Positions 26,048 to 38,488 of a DNA stretch of 64,000 nt are shown one piece after another; the stretch's first letter is position 1, and each line of letters starts with the position of its first letter. The notes beneath the pieces were generated by a model, which saw only the letters and a program-made list of their open reading frames with translations, was not told where the DNA came from and made no database searches. The position numbers were made by a program, and so were the translations under genes. Origin of the DNA: Heterostelium multicystogenum (Eukaryota; Evosea; Eumycetozoa; Acytosteliales; Acytosteliaceae); the NCBI GenBank assembly GCA_003667245.1, contig RCNN01000107.1:35762-99761 (forward strand). The letters run 5' to 3'.

Positions 26048-27887
26048 TTAGTTCTTCTTCTTGATTGGACCAATCATATCCTCTGGACGAACCCATTGGT
26101 CGAATTGCTCGCTTGAGACGTATCCAAGAGCAAGACAGGCCTCCTTGAGAGTGGTCTTCTCGGCATGGGCCTTCTTGGCAGCCTTGGCAGCCTTGTCGTA
26201 TCCAATGTATGGGTTGAGTGCGGTGACCAACATCAATGATTCGTTCATCAATTGGGAGATACGCTTCTCGTCAGCCTTGATTCCGACAACGCAGTTCTTG
26301 GTGAAGGAAACTGCACCGTCACCCAAGAGACGGATTGACTGCAAGAGATTGGCAATCATGACTGGCTTGAAGACGTTCAACTCGAAGTGACCGTTGGATC
26401 CGGCAACGGAGATGGTGGTGTTGTTACCCATGACTTGGGCGCAGACCATGGTCAAGGCCTCGCATTGGGTTGGGTTGACCTTACCTGGCATGATGGAGCT
26501 TCCTGGCTCGTTCTCTGGGAGCAAGAGCTCACCCAAACCGCAACGTGGTCCAGATCCAAGGAGACGGATGTCGTTGGCGATCTTCATGAGTGAGACGGCG
26601 ACGGTGTTGCATGCACCGCTGACCTCGACGATGACGTCGTGAGCAGCCAAAGCCTCAAACTTGTTTGGAGCAGTCTTGAATGGGATGTTGGTGAGACGGG
26701 CAACCTCGGCGGCGATGGCAACGTCGAATCCAACTGGGGTGTTCAAACCAGTACCGACAGCAGTACCACCTTGGGCCAATTGGTAAAGACGTGGGAGAGT
26801 AGCTTCGATACGGGCAATACCGTACTCGATTTGGGTGCAGTAACCAGAGAACTCTTGACCAAGAGTCAATGGAGTGGCATCTTGCAAATGAGTTCTACCG
26901 ATCTTAATGATGTGTTCGAATTCCTCTTGCTTCTGCTTCATGGCAGCCAACAACATCTTCAAACCTGGCAACAAACGTTGGTTAATCTCCATAGCGGCAG
27001 CAATGTGCATGCAAGTTGGGAAACTAAAAATGGATCAACATTAAAGTTGTTCGTTAGTTAGATGGCCATCCTCTTTAAAGTCAACCTAGTATCTCTGGGC
27101 TCTATACCTACGTGTCATTGGATGATTGTGACTTGTTTACATGATCATTTGGATGGACGGCCTTCTTTGAGTTGAGAAATCTCTTTGGTTGGTCATCAAT
27201 TCGATGGCTCTGTTGGAAATAACCTCTAGAAGGGGAAGTTAATGATTCTGTCGTTTGTGTTTTGTTGTTCTCTGGAGGTGATGTGATCTCTTGGACTTAC
27301 CGTTGACATTCATGTTGGTTTGGGTACCAGAACCGGTTTGGAATACAACCAATGGGAATTGGTCGTCCAATTTACCAGAGATAACTTCGTCGGCAGCCTT
27401 GACGATGTTGTCAGCGATGGTGGCGTCGAGACCGAATTGCTTGTTGACAATAGCAGCAGACTTCTTGAGGTAATCCAAAGGCTCTGATGACTGGGATTGG
27501 CATCTTGGCAGATGGACCACCAATATCAAAGTTCTCCAATGAACGTTGGGTTTGGGCACCCCAGTATTTGCTGTCGTCAACCTTGATCTCACCAAAAGTA
27601 TCGAATTCAGATCTGTATGTAGTCATTGCTCTGATAAATGATTGATTTAAATTTGATTTCTATTTCATTGATCAACAACTTGTAGATTAGTTTTATGCAA
27701 TCGAATCGATTCGCGTCATATGTCAATGATCAATATCTAGCTACTCTACTCTTGGTCGATCTAAGCTAATCTAACTACACTCAATCAACAATCAACAACC
27801 ACAACAACAACAATCTAGCTAGCGACATGTCGATGAGAATTGACTTACCAAAGTGAGGTTGGTAGCACTCTTAAATGAAGATAACAT
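26048..27887 (-). CDS. fumH: Fumarate hydratase, class II (fumarase)
   Basis: Coding exons on the minus strand run from 27626 through three pieces to 26048. Joins: NMNVN plus [10 protein letters not shown] across an intron (donor near 27301), and [11 protein letters not shown] plus [13 protein letters not shown] (acceptor near 27025). Family features are [50 protein letters not shown] and the fumarase signature [11 protein letters not shown]. An upstream exon at 27887-27849 ([13 protein letters not shown], donor GTAAGT) looks like the start of a mitochondrial presequence, but its phase does not fit the ATG exon as read. Frame slips lie near 27472 (an extra T in the gene) and near 27160. It catalyses reversible hydration of fumarate to malate in the TCA cycle. 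It is divergent from the giant gene at 29490. Confidence 0.93.
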
Positions 27888-28088
27888 TATTTAATCAATT
27901 TATTATTTTGATATTAAAATTAATATATCTGTGTGTTATTGCTGTGATGATCAGTTTGATTAGTCTCTACTTTAAAACAAAAAAAAAAAAAAAACAAAAA
28001 CACAAAAATCACACACTGATTGCAGTAGACCTCTGCATTATGATTATCATTTGATGTCACACTGCCCCAAATTTGACAAAAAAAACAC

Positions 28089-28138
28089 ATTTTAAATGTG
28101 AAATTTCTGGTGCCGAAAGTGTTCTGATATCATTGGGA
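28089..28138 (+). repeat. Direct repeat, copy 1
   Basis: 50 bases match copy 2 (28449-28498) at 44 positions, with a shared core TGCCGAAAGTG and CTGATATCATTGGGA. A shorter match, CCCAAATTT, extends both copies upstream with a 7-base length difference. Confidence 0.85.
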
Positions 28139-28448
28139 AAAACCAAAATCATCAATTTAAATACCTATATAATAAAAATATTAATTTTTCTATGATGGAA
28201 TCTAATGCATAGGAGTTGTCCTGATCTTGAGGAAATTAATTACTTCATTTTATATACAATTCCAATTACTGAAAGTCCATATAGTAGTAGAAAATATTTC
28301 AAGTCCCCTAAGCAACTTTAACTTTACCCAGTTCCAAGTGACTTCTACCTTTATTATCAAACCTTTATCTTTCACAATATCTTTTTTTAGTCATTATACT
28401 TTCGAAAACATGATGATAATTTGATACTAAAGCCCAAATTTAAAAAAT

Positions 28449-28498
28449 ATTTTAAACAGGAAATTTCTAATGCCGAAAGTGTACTGATATCATTGGGA
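28449..28498 (+). repeat. Direct repeat, copy 2
   Basis: Second copy, 360 bases downstream of the first and in the same orientation. Possibly a mobile-element remnant, such as a terminal repeat, or a duplicated regulatory element. Confidence 0.85.
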
Positions 28499-29489
28499 AT
28501 GCGAAAACTAAACACACAAAAATAACAACCTCACAGCTTCCTTTATATAGAAGTTACATCATCCAAGTATATTATTATAACTGCAATCTATTCAATTCAA
28601 TTATATTCGATTCAGATACAATACAATTATGATACATTACATTTATACTCCACCATAATCGATCGATCAAAAGGTCAAAAAATATTATACAACACCTCCT
28701 AGAACCATTGATCATGTATATGAATGTAATGTGGAATTCATCGAATACGGATAGTACAAAATTGTACAGTGTTAAGAACTTGATATTTCAATTCTATAGC
28801 TAAACTAATTGATATTTTATATATAGAGTTATATATTAATATATATCAAATAATGAATTTGATCAAATTCTTATTTATTTAACAAATGATGGAAAAGTCA
28901 ACAATTCACTTCTTCCTCAGCGCATAGGATTTGTTACTTGAATTTGGTTCAAGTAAAACTTTGTTTTTATTTGTCGAGAAAGTGAAAAACACAACCCTTC
29001 TATAGTCCTTAGTCACTGGTGTGCTTTGCCTTTTTTTTTCCTTTTTAATAAATATCCTGTTATTATAACCCTGTTTTATTTTATTTTAATTTTTAGTGAA
29101 AATCTATAAATTGAGTGCAGATGAACATGTTGTTCAAACCATATCATATCATAAACTAAAAGACAAACAAATTCAATTCATTGTTGTCATCATTAATTAT
29201 AATTAATCAATAACTAATAATAATAATAATAAATAAATAAAATATTACTATTATTATTATTATTAATTAATTAATTAGATAATAAGTTTGTTCATTAGTT
29301 ATAAATATAGTTTTATAGTTATAAGTTTTAAATATCTTAAAGTAAATTATTAATTATAAATTAGATTACTCTAATAGTTGTACAAAAACAACACAATTAA
29401 AACACAACACAAAACAACACAAATAAGACAATCGTAAAATAGTAAAAGATCTTAATTTAATTTCTAAAAATAGACAATAATAATAAAAA

Positions 29490-32400
29490 ATGTCAAACAC
29501 TAAATTTGAAGAAAATTATGTTTTGTCAAGTGATAACACTGAAAGATTGAGTCATTTGAATACATTGATCGCTGGAAGTGTCGACTACTTCTATTATAAC
29601 TGTCTGCATTTGCTCAATGTAGATCCAACTCTAGCTGACAAACAAAACAAATCACGTTTTGATCAACTCCTCAAGCAGTGGACGGACGATCCCTCCGCCT
29701 TCGACTACACTCTGCACAGTGAGATCTCCAATCGTTCACTGCTCCTTGGCTACTCGAAAGACAACGCAAACAAAGTCTTTGAATCACTAAAAAATCAATT
29801 GTCTTTGACCTTCCACTATCCACCAACCATCACTTCCTCCAACGACAACAATGACAACGCCCTCCACTACCCAACCAAGCTCGATGAGTCAAAGGTCGAC
29901 AAGAACACAATCATCAAGCAAATCCTCGAATCCTATCCAAATGAGTTGAGATTCGAGAGAAACTCCCTTCCATACGTGGTCAACAACTTCAAGTTGACCC
30001 CACAACAGATCAAGATCGCACTCAACTCGGTCGTCTACCCAGTCTACGACAATGTCGTCGACTACATCTTGCAGTCTGACATCAGAAGCAACAGCGGTCT
30101 ATTTAGCAACTTGACATTGGCACAACTCGACAAAATCGCAGCTTCCAAGTCTGACTTGGTCGACACTAGATTCGTCACCCTGTACATTACCAAACTTTTG
30201 CCATCTCAGGAGGTTTATCCAGACTGGAAATCCGACAGCGCTGTTGCTGAGCAAACATTCAAATCAATATATGCATATGTCAACAAGCTACCAGCAAGCT
30301 TCAACAGCGTGAAGCTCAACGTACTCTATCATTATCTTTCTTTCCAGATCAACCAGAATCACTATGACACTGAAAAATTCAAGCACTACTGTCAGCTACC
30401 AAGAGATACCCACTACTACATTGATATCGTTGGTACTCAGCCAGGAAACGTTGCTCTCTTCAACAAAGACTACATCGATGCATCAATTCCAACCATCTCC
30501 AGAGAGGACGACGAAGATTTACTCAAGAAATTCTTTAGAAGATTGTTCCAAACTGAGAAGTCTTTCGATGATTATCTAAAGTATTTCCGTCCAACCTTTT
30601 TGAAGCCACTATTTGCCGAGATAAAATTGCTCGCCAATCAAGGTGAGCTTGAAAAGTGGTATCAACTCTTGGACCACTCTACTGTCCAGGAACTTAAGGA
30701 TCGTGTAGACATCACATTCGATCCCGCTAATCAAACCTATTTCCACCCAGACGATGCTGTCACAATCAAGTGTGCCATTAAAAACGTACAGCATCTCCTC
30801 ATAAAGGTATTTGAAATCAACACTTACAACTACTACAAAACTGAGCAAAAGCAGCTAGACTACGCAATCAAACTCGATGGTCTTGTTGCCAACCAAGAGT
30901 ATACATTCGCCTACACCGAACCACCTATCCAATCTGTCGACCGTACCTTTGACTTCCCAACACTCAAGGGTAAGCGTGGTCTCTTCGTCATTGAATTCAT
31001 TGGAAACGGTAAATCAAGTCGTGCCATTGTAAAGAAGGGTAAATACAATATCATCTCGGCCATCTCCCAAAATGGACAATTGATTCATGTACTCGATGAG
31101 GATTCCGTAAAGATCACCAAGTGCAGTGTTACCATCGATGGTAATGTCTACAAGAGCGATGAAAAGGGAGACATTACTGTTCCATTCTCTGCACGTGCCA
31201 CTCAAACCAACATTATTATCACTGCCGATGATTTCTCAACCTTCTCCACTTTTGAGCGTAAGAACGAAAACTACACCTTGGATGGTTCAGTCTATCTTGA
31301 AAACTCTACCTTTATCCAAGGTGAGAAAGCACCAATTATTGTTCGTGGTAAACTCTACTTGAACGGTACTCAAATCCCAATTTCAAATCTTGAAAATACA
31401 ATGTTGACAATCACAACAACTGATAACGTAAGTTGCAAAGCTTTGGACCCAAGTCTATAAATATGGTATAGTTACTAATCTTCTTCATTGTTTTCAATTT
31501 AGTCAAATCAAAGCATTGTAACCTCAAAAGAAATCAGTCCATTCCCATTGTCTGACAAAGAAGAATCAAGCTATCTATTCAAGGTCCCAGAGAACGTATC
31601 CAATGTGTCAGTCAGATTCACTGCTAGAATCAAGGACTTAAGTGGTGGTGCTAACTACAGAGATTTATCATTCCAAAACGAAATTCCAATCAACTCTATC
31701 AATCAAACTGACCAAATCACAAACGTTCATCTTAGTTACGACAAGGAAGGATACAAATTGAATATCATCGGCAAAGGTGGTGAGCGTGTTTGCTAACAAG
31801 CAAGTATCAATTGGATTCCGCAACGTACTTTCTAGCCAAGAAGTCCATGACATGTTAGAAACAGACAAAAATGGTCTCATCCACTTGGGTCAATTGAAGG
31901 ATGTAAGTTACGACCTTTCCCAACACTTACAATATTTACTAATTTTAAATTCTCTTTATTCAGGTTGAATCCATCGCAGTCTATGCTGAAACAACATTCA
32001 ACTTTGCTATTAAGAATCGTTTGTTAAATCAATATCCATCAACCATCTACTCAAGAAGTGGTGATGTCATTACCATTCCATACTTTGGAAGCGAGACATC
32101 CGTCACAAGATCTGGATTCAACTTGTTTGAACTTAGACGAAATATTGTTGTCAATGACCTCCTTAGCTTGGTACACTTGGATAAGGAACATCAAGAGATC
32201 CAAATCTCAAAGTTGGCTCCAGGTGTTTACTATTTGATTTTGTACTCACCATATAGCTTGATTCAAATTGAGGTTTGTGATGGTGATATCAAGGAAGGTT
32301 TCATTGTAAATACATCCAGAGCCTTGTCCTACCACCCATCAATGGTCCATGGACTTAATGTAACTGCCACCACCGACAAGAAGAACTTGGAGATCAACAT

Positions 32401-35400
32401 TAGAAATCCATCTCCAACCACTAGAGTACACGTTATTTCTAGCTACTTTGTTGCCAACCCAACACACGCTTTAGCATGTGGCACTCTTCCAATTCTTCAA
32501 CAGCAATTCACTAAAGCAGAAACCTCCTATCTCAGTGGACGTGCTCTTGGTGATGAGATAACCTATATCCTCAATAGAAAGCTCGCAAAGAGCACATTGC
32601 CAGGAAATTCATTGAAGAAACCATCTCTTCTTCTCCAACCATGGTCTGTTGGAAAGACAACCCACAGAGATGAAAAGCTCAAGGATGCCTCTGACTATAG
32701 AAGCAACGAAGCTATGCACAGATTTGCATCAAATGCTGCACCAATCTCTAAAATGGTTTCACACAAGAGCGAATACTCTAGCTTCTTGGAGTTTCTCAAC
32801 AGTCCTTCCGTTGTCATTTTGAACTTGGTACCCGACGCCAAGGGTAATATCTCAGTCCCACTCTCACAGCTTTCTGGTGCTGGTCAGTTGGTCCAAGTCA
32901 CTGCAGTTGACACTGACTCTGTTGTCACACGTGAAGTAGTTCTCGATCAAACCGAAGCAACCTTTAAGGATACCAGCTTGGTTCGTTCCCTTGATGCCCA
33001 AGCACACTTTACCGAGAAGAAATTAATCACAACTGTTCCAGCTGGTAAAGAGTTTACAATCTCCAACGCAGACTCTGCAAAATTCACTGTGTACGATACT
33101 CTTGGAAAGTTCCTCTCACTTGCCAAGACAATTTCACCATCCAGTCAACTTCAAGACTTCTCCTTCGTTGCTGAATGGGAGTCATTGACCTATGAACAAA
33201 AGACTGAGAAGTTCTCAAAATTCTATTGCCATGAGCTTGCTTTCTTTATCTACAAAAAGGACAAAACCTTCTTTGAGCAAGTCGTCAAGCCATTTGTATC
33301 ATCAAAAGATGCACAAAACATTCATGGACAACTATTTATCTGGAGACTATGGACGTTTGGTCAAGTATCTCAACAGTTCCGTTGAGTTTGCTCGTTTGAA
33401 TGTCGTTGAGAAGATCTTGTTGGCTGAGGTTTTCCCTGAACATGCTAAAAATATTGAAACTTCCATTGTTGAAACCGTTCAAATTAGTCCATTGGCTCCC
33501 ATTCGTTACGATAAGCTCTTCAAGATTGCTCTTTCACTCGATTCTTCTACTGATGATGATGATGATCATAATGAAGATGAAGAAGGTGGAGATGAAGTTA
33601 ATCACGAAATTGAAGAGAGAATGGAAGTACAAGCTGCTAAACCAAGACTGATGTCATTTGGTGGTGCTGCCAAAAAGAAAATGGCTAACCTCGAAATGAT
33701 GGACATGGAAATGAAATGTGCAGATGCACCATGTCCTGCTCCAATGCAATTTGCTGCATTTGCTGCTGCACCTGGTGTAGGTGGAGGTGGACCTGGATAC
33801 AGTCAGACCTCAATGAGAGAGAGAAGAAGACCATCACCTGCTCCAATCTACAAGGAAATCGAGAAGACTGAGGAATGGGCAGAAACCAACTACTACAAAG
33901 TTAACTACAATGATCCACAACTTGTTTCAACCAATGAGTTCTGGAGAGACTATGCCCAATACATTGTTTCTCAACAAAACTCGGATGCTTCCCAACCATT
34001 CTTGAGCAAATATATTATTCTTCCAACTAGCTTCACCGCTGCACTATTTGCCGCCGCCGTCTTGGATCTCCCATTCTCCACCAAGGATAAAGACATTAGA
34101 AACCGCGATGGTAAGGTAGTCTTCACACCAACCAGCTCAGTTGTAGTTTTCCACCAAGAGCTAGTTAGTGCTCCATTGACTGCCGACTCAAATGTTTTGG
34201 TTAGCCAACATTTCTTTGACCCATCAAACCGTTACTCCTATGAGGACAATGAACAAAATGAAATCTATGTAAGTCAAGAGTTTTTGTCTTCAAAGGTATA
34301 CGGTGCCCTTGTTGTTGTTGCCAACTTATCATCAAAACAAAAGAAACTCGACGTACTCCTTCAAATTCCAAAGGGCTCAGTACCAATTGGTCCACATCCA
34401 TTCTACACTCGTGGCGAATCAACAGAGCTCTCTCCATACTCGACTCACAGCTTCGAGTACTATTTCTACTTCCCCAAGACAGGTTCCTACTCACACTTCC
34501 CTGCCCATATCTCTGAGAAAGATAATATCATCTCATCTGTAGAACCATTCATTTTCAATGTTGTCTCCTCCCCAACCATTGTGAACCAACTCTCATGGGA
34601 ATACATCGCAAACAATGGTACCAATCAAGCTATCTTGGACTACATTACCAAGGAGAATATCAATCGTATTTCACTCCACCATCTATATCCAAAACTTAAC
34701 AATTATGAATTCTGGAAGCAGGTTATTGAGTTGCTTAAGCAAAAGAAATACTATGACTACACTGTTTGGTCGTTCACCATCTTCCACAAAGACCCACTGT
34801 ACTGTCAAGATTTCTTGAGCAATTCATTCGGTTCAATCCCAGTTGGACGTGTCATTCAAAGCCCATTGCTTACTTCCAACCCAATGGACAGAGGAGAATT
34901 CTCATACCTTGAGTATGCTCCACTCGTCAACGCAAGAACTCATCAAATTGGTGAAAAGAGAACCATATTGAATGACAAGCTTAGCCAACAATACCAAAGC
35001 TTCTGCAAGAATTTGACTTACACTGTCAACCCATCAGACAGAGACTTGGTCTCCTTGGTCTACTACCTCCTCGCCCAAGATCGTTACGAAGAAACAGTAA
35101 AGATCATGAAGAGAGTTGGAACCTCCCCAGAAGCTACTCCAACTTCACCGATTCTACCTGCAATTGCAGAGGCATTGGAATTCCCACCAAAGGATGAGAA
35201 TGATAAGAAGAGAAAGTTGACCCCAGAGGAAAAACAAAAGGAGAAGGAAGAAAAGAAACGTGAGAAGGAGAGAATCAAAGAGGAGAAGAAGCGTGAGAAG
35301 GAAGAGAAGAAACGTGAGAAGGAAGAGAGAAAGAAGAAGGAAGAGGAAGAAAAGAAACTTAAGAAGCTTGCTAAGAAGTCAAAGACTGAAGCTTCACCCT

Positions 35401-36335
35401 CACAAGAAGTTGCCCAAGGAATTTCTTCAGTCTCGATCTCTGCTACCAGCATCAGTGCCGACGACGAAGATTCTGCTGAATGCATTGATGTCACCGACTT
35501 TAATGAACCATCATGTCTTCCAGATCTCCAAGTCCAATATGACTACCTCATTTCATACTTGGACTTCTTCAATGCCACCCCAACCAAGGCCAAGGAGATC
35601 GCCGAGAAATACAAGAACTTCCCAGTCCAGCGTTGGAATGCTTTGTTCAGAGATCTCTACAATAAGATCCAACAAATTAACGACACTGGTAATGCCATTG
35701 AACCAGAGGAGTCCGAAAACGACCGTGACAGAAGACATGCCAAACTCGTCAGTACCGAGCCATCCTTCGACGTCAACCTCGAGGCCAACAGAACTATCTC
35801 CGTCAACTATAGCAACCTCACTGAAATCAATGTCAGCTATTACATCATGGACATTGAGCTTCTCTTCTCAACCAACCCATTCGTCCAACACGAAATGGGA
35901 CAATTCCTCTACATTTCACCCAACAAGAAAGAATCTTTCCCACTCAAGGAGAAGAACGGATCGTTCACCATCAGCATCCCAGAGGAGTTCAAGAACTCCA
36001 ACATCGTTGTCGACTGCCACTCTTCCGGTATTCACAACAACATCACCGTCTACTCGAACAACATTGCCGTCCAAATCACAGAGAAGGCTGGACAACTCAG
36101 AGTCATCGAAAGACAAACCAAGAAGCCAATCACCAAGGCCTACATCAAGGTCTACGAAAAGAACAAGTCTGGTAAAGTACAATTCTGGAAGGATGGTTAC
36201 TCTGACATTGCCGGATACTTTGACTACAGCAGTGTATCCACTGGTAACATCAACGATGTCACTAAATTCTCAATTCTCGTTCTCCACAATCATTTCGGTG
36301 CTTTGATCAAAGAAGCAAAGCCACCTGCAAACTAA
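29490..36335 (+). CDS. Giant uncharacterised protein with macroglobulin-like beta domains
   Basis: Exons 29490-31427, 31503-31902 and 31964-36335, about 2230 residues; both introns are clear (GTAAGT...TTTAG and TTCAG). There is no signal peptide, so it is probably cytosolic. Residues from about 420 carry beta-rich repeats with patterns such as LKGKRGLFVIEFIGNG, AIVKKGKYN and YKSDEKGDITVPFSA. These resemble alpha-2-macroglobulin MG domains, but I see no thioester motif. Later parts include acidic runs near 33550-33620, a Gly/Pro-rich segment near 33770, a long Lys/Glu coiled coil at about 35200-35390, and C-terminal beta modules. The frame slips near 31785 and at the A4 run near 33317. No function is assigned; the macroglobulin link is a weak structural inference. 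Confidence 0.7.
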
Positions 36336-36355
36336 ACCTTAGACCAAGCTACCAA

Positions 36356-36368
36356 AATAAACAATAAA
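36356..36368 (+). terminator. Tandem AATAAA poly(A) signals
   Basis: AATAAA at 36356-36361 and AATAAA at 36363-36368, 20-30 bases after the stop of the giant gene, fit eukaryotic cleavage/polyadenylation signals. Confidence 0.5.
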
Positions 36369-36570
36369 CTAATCAAACTATCGATTATTTAAACATTCAT
36401 AATATATTGCATGAAGCTCTACTCCTCTATGTTTTTTCTATTCCCTTCTTTATACAAAGAAAAATCATTGTCAGGTTCTTGATGTTAATAAAAAAATCTT
36501 TTTTTTTTTACAAAATAAAAAACTGAAAAATAATTGAGGTGGTCAGAGTTGAATGGTGGAGCAATAATTA

Positions 36571-36591
36571 GGACTGTGGGAATTACCACAC
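36571..36591 (+). repeat. Left terminal inverted repeat
   Basis: Starts GGACTGTGGGAATTA, preceded by TA. It pairs with 39584-39604. Confidence 0.9.
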
Positions 36592-36681
36592 ATTTGACTA
36601 AAACTGTGGTATAAAAAAATTTGAAAATTTTTAAAAATTTACAAATAATTAAAGTAGTGCACATGCAGTATGAGGGAATAC

Positions 36682-37813
36682 TTAAGTATTTATTTTATTT
36701 TTTTTAATTACAGCGAATACTGGAATCATGATCTTTGAAGCTTTATAGACTATCGAATTACCGTAATTATGAACGGACATCTTCTCCAACTTGTGGTATT
36801 GATCTCCACCCAAGGGAACTAACAAATTCTTCTGTGGACCAAATGTATACCTAATAGTCCACTTTCCCGAGGCTTCTACTCCAACAAAATGGGTTAGACT
36901 CTGTTTGTCTGGAATCCGGATGTTGTATGTTAGGTAAGCATACAATCCACCATTTACTAATATGAAGTCCTCTATATGCCAACCAAAAAGTGGTTCTTGG
37001 AAGATAATAATAACTTCATTTAGACCTTTTAAGATAAATGGTCTAATTTTGATATTCCATTCTTCAATGAAGTTAAAGGGTGGAACCATAAGGGGTTTTT
37101 CATCATCTATTGCTAAAGTAGTGATTTAAATTTTGGAATGTTACTATAAATTTCAATAAACTACATTAAATTGGAACATTATACTTACACTTTGAGTTGT
37201 GGGGCATTGGTGTGGTATTCGATTCAGTAGGAATTTCATAACTATAGCTTTCTTCTTTTAAATCTGATTCATAAAGTTTACGTTTTCCCGAACCTAAAAA
37301 ATTATAGCGTTCCATAGTTGAAAATGGTGTTGTAGGCGTTATTGGAGCTGGAATTGTAGCTGTTGGTGTTTCCGGATCTGGAGTTGTAGGTGTTGTTGGA
37401 GCTGGAATTGTAGGTGTTGTTGGAATTGGAGTTGTAGGTGTTGTTGGAGTTGTGGTTGTAGTTGTAGTTGTAGTTGGAACAGTTGATGGAGATCCAGTAA
37501 TTGCTAAATCGATATATGAATCTAGAGATGTTGACTTTGAAACTATGGTTCCAAGTGATCTAGTGTTGACTGGTAATTTGTTGTTTAAAGTGGAATTTGG
37601 TGGAATTCCTATAGCTATTGTTGCTGATTTGTTACTATTGAGTTGGGAAATCACCTCCTTAATTTCTTTAACCTTTCTGCTGAAGCCTTTGAGGTATAAA
37701 GAGCTTTTAATAAAGGCTGGAGTTTTAAGAATATTCGCTTTGATAATTTCTAATTCTTCCTCCTCAAACTCTGAATCTAACTTTAACCTTATACCTGATT
37801 TCTTTGGTGCCAT
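36682..37813 (-). CDS. Transposon accessory protein, Thr/Pro-repeat linker
   Basis: Exon 1 37813-37189, intron 37188-37113 (GTAAGT...TAG), exon 2 37112-36682; 351 residues, no frame error. It begins MAPKKSGIRLKLDSEFEEEE. A Lys-rich helical segment follows (GFSRKVKEIKEVISQLN), then a central repeat of TTP/TPT/PAP units about 70 residues long, then a compact C-terminal domain (EEWNIKIRPFILKG, GPQKNLLVPLGGDQYHKLE). I recognise no family. PIF-type elements usually have a second protein of the Myb/SANT type that helps the transposase, but no SANT motif is visible. Its place inside the inverted repeats and its divergent orientation suggest a partner role. Confidence 0.75.
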
Positions 37814-38488
37814 TTAAATATAAACGATATACCAAAATCTCTTTTTATTATACACGTCCTTAGTATTAATAAATATCAATTTCTAGTTGTGAATCCATTT
37901 GTGTACCCATTTGTGAACCAAGTTGTGAACCAAGTTGTGAACCAAGTTGGGAACTCTATAACCCATTTGTGTACCCAATTGTTTAACAATTATGAAATTA
38001 AAGAAACATTCTGTATCACAGTATCTAAAATAAATTAATTAATTTTTTGATGCTAATCCACATTGTTAGTATAAACAAAATACAAATTTTTTACATATGC
38101 AAAGATATAAGGAATCATCCTCAACTACATCAGATTGATGTGTTCCATATGTTTTTTTGGAAACCAAAATTTTTTTGCTATTATAGATGATTTCTACCTA
38201 TCATAAGCCAAACATCCTATCAAGGATCCAGAAAAACAATAAAATAGTTGTTCTTTTAATAAAAGTAAAAAACAAATAGATGAGGAGAAATTTTTGATTC
38301 CTCAATCTTGTTTCACTTGAACATCAATTTTTTATTTTTTGGAGGGGGAAAGTTGTGAATTGATTAGGTATTTTACAAATTACATGAAAATAGTTGTGAT
38401 ACATTAAATTTTTTTTAATATTTTTCTCGAACCAAACTATTTCGTTCTCAAATTTAAAATTTAATCGAGTTATCTAAACTTGATAATT
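37814..38488. other. Divergent promoter region inside the transposon
   Basis: 675 bases separate the starts of the two transposon genes. Near 37886-37983 a 12-bp unit (GTGAACCAAGTT and variants such as GTGTACCCATTT) is repeated about six or seven times. The rest is AT-rich with no ORF. Confidence 0.65.

Larger units (their letters stand above)
27888..29489. other. 1.6 kb intergenic region with a diverged direct repeat
   Basis: Contains a poly-A tract (about 27979-27994), an imperfect direct repeat (28064-28138 and 28432-28498) and, near 29205-29275, ATA/ATT repeats just before the promoter of the following gene. A 65-codon frame at 28227-28424 lies between the repeats and has no family features. 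Confidence 0.6.

Noticed and set aside
26048..27626. Fumarase as a pseudogene
   Set aside because: Catalytic signatures are all present and the breaks are single-base slips like those in other essential genes of the window.
35260..36306. 348-codon plus-strand frame rich in Arg and Ser
   Set aside because: It is a shifted reading of the giant gene, whose own frame is open over the same bases with normal composition; the R/S richness comes from reading AAG/GAG and TCC codons out of frame.
37452..37817. 121-codon plus-strand frame inside the transposon
   Set aside because: It is antisense to the Thr/Pro repeat of the accessory gene and starts with a poly-Val run from the same repeat; the minus-strand gene has splice sites and a clean full frame.
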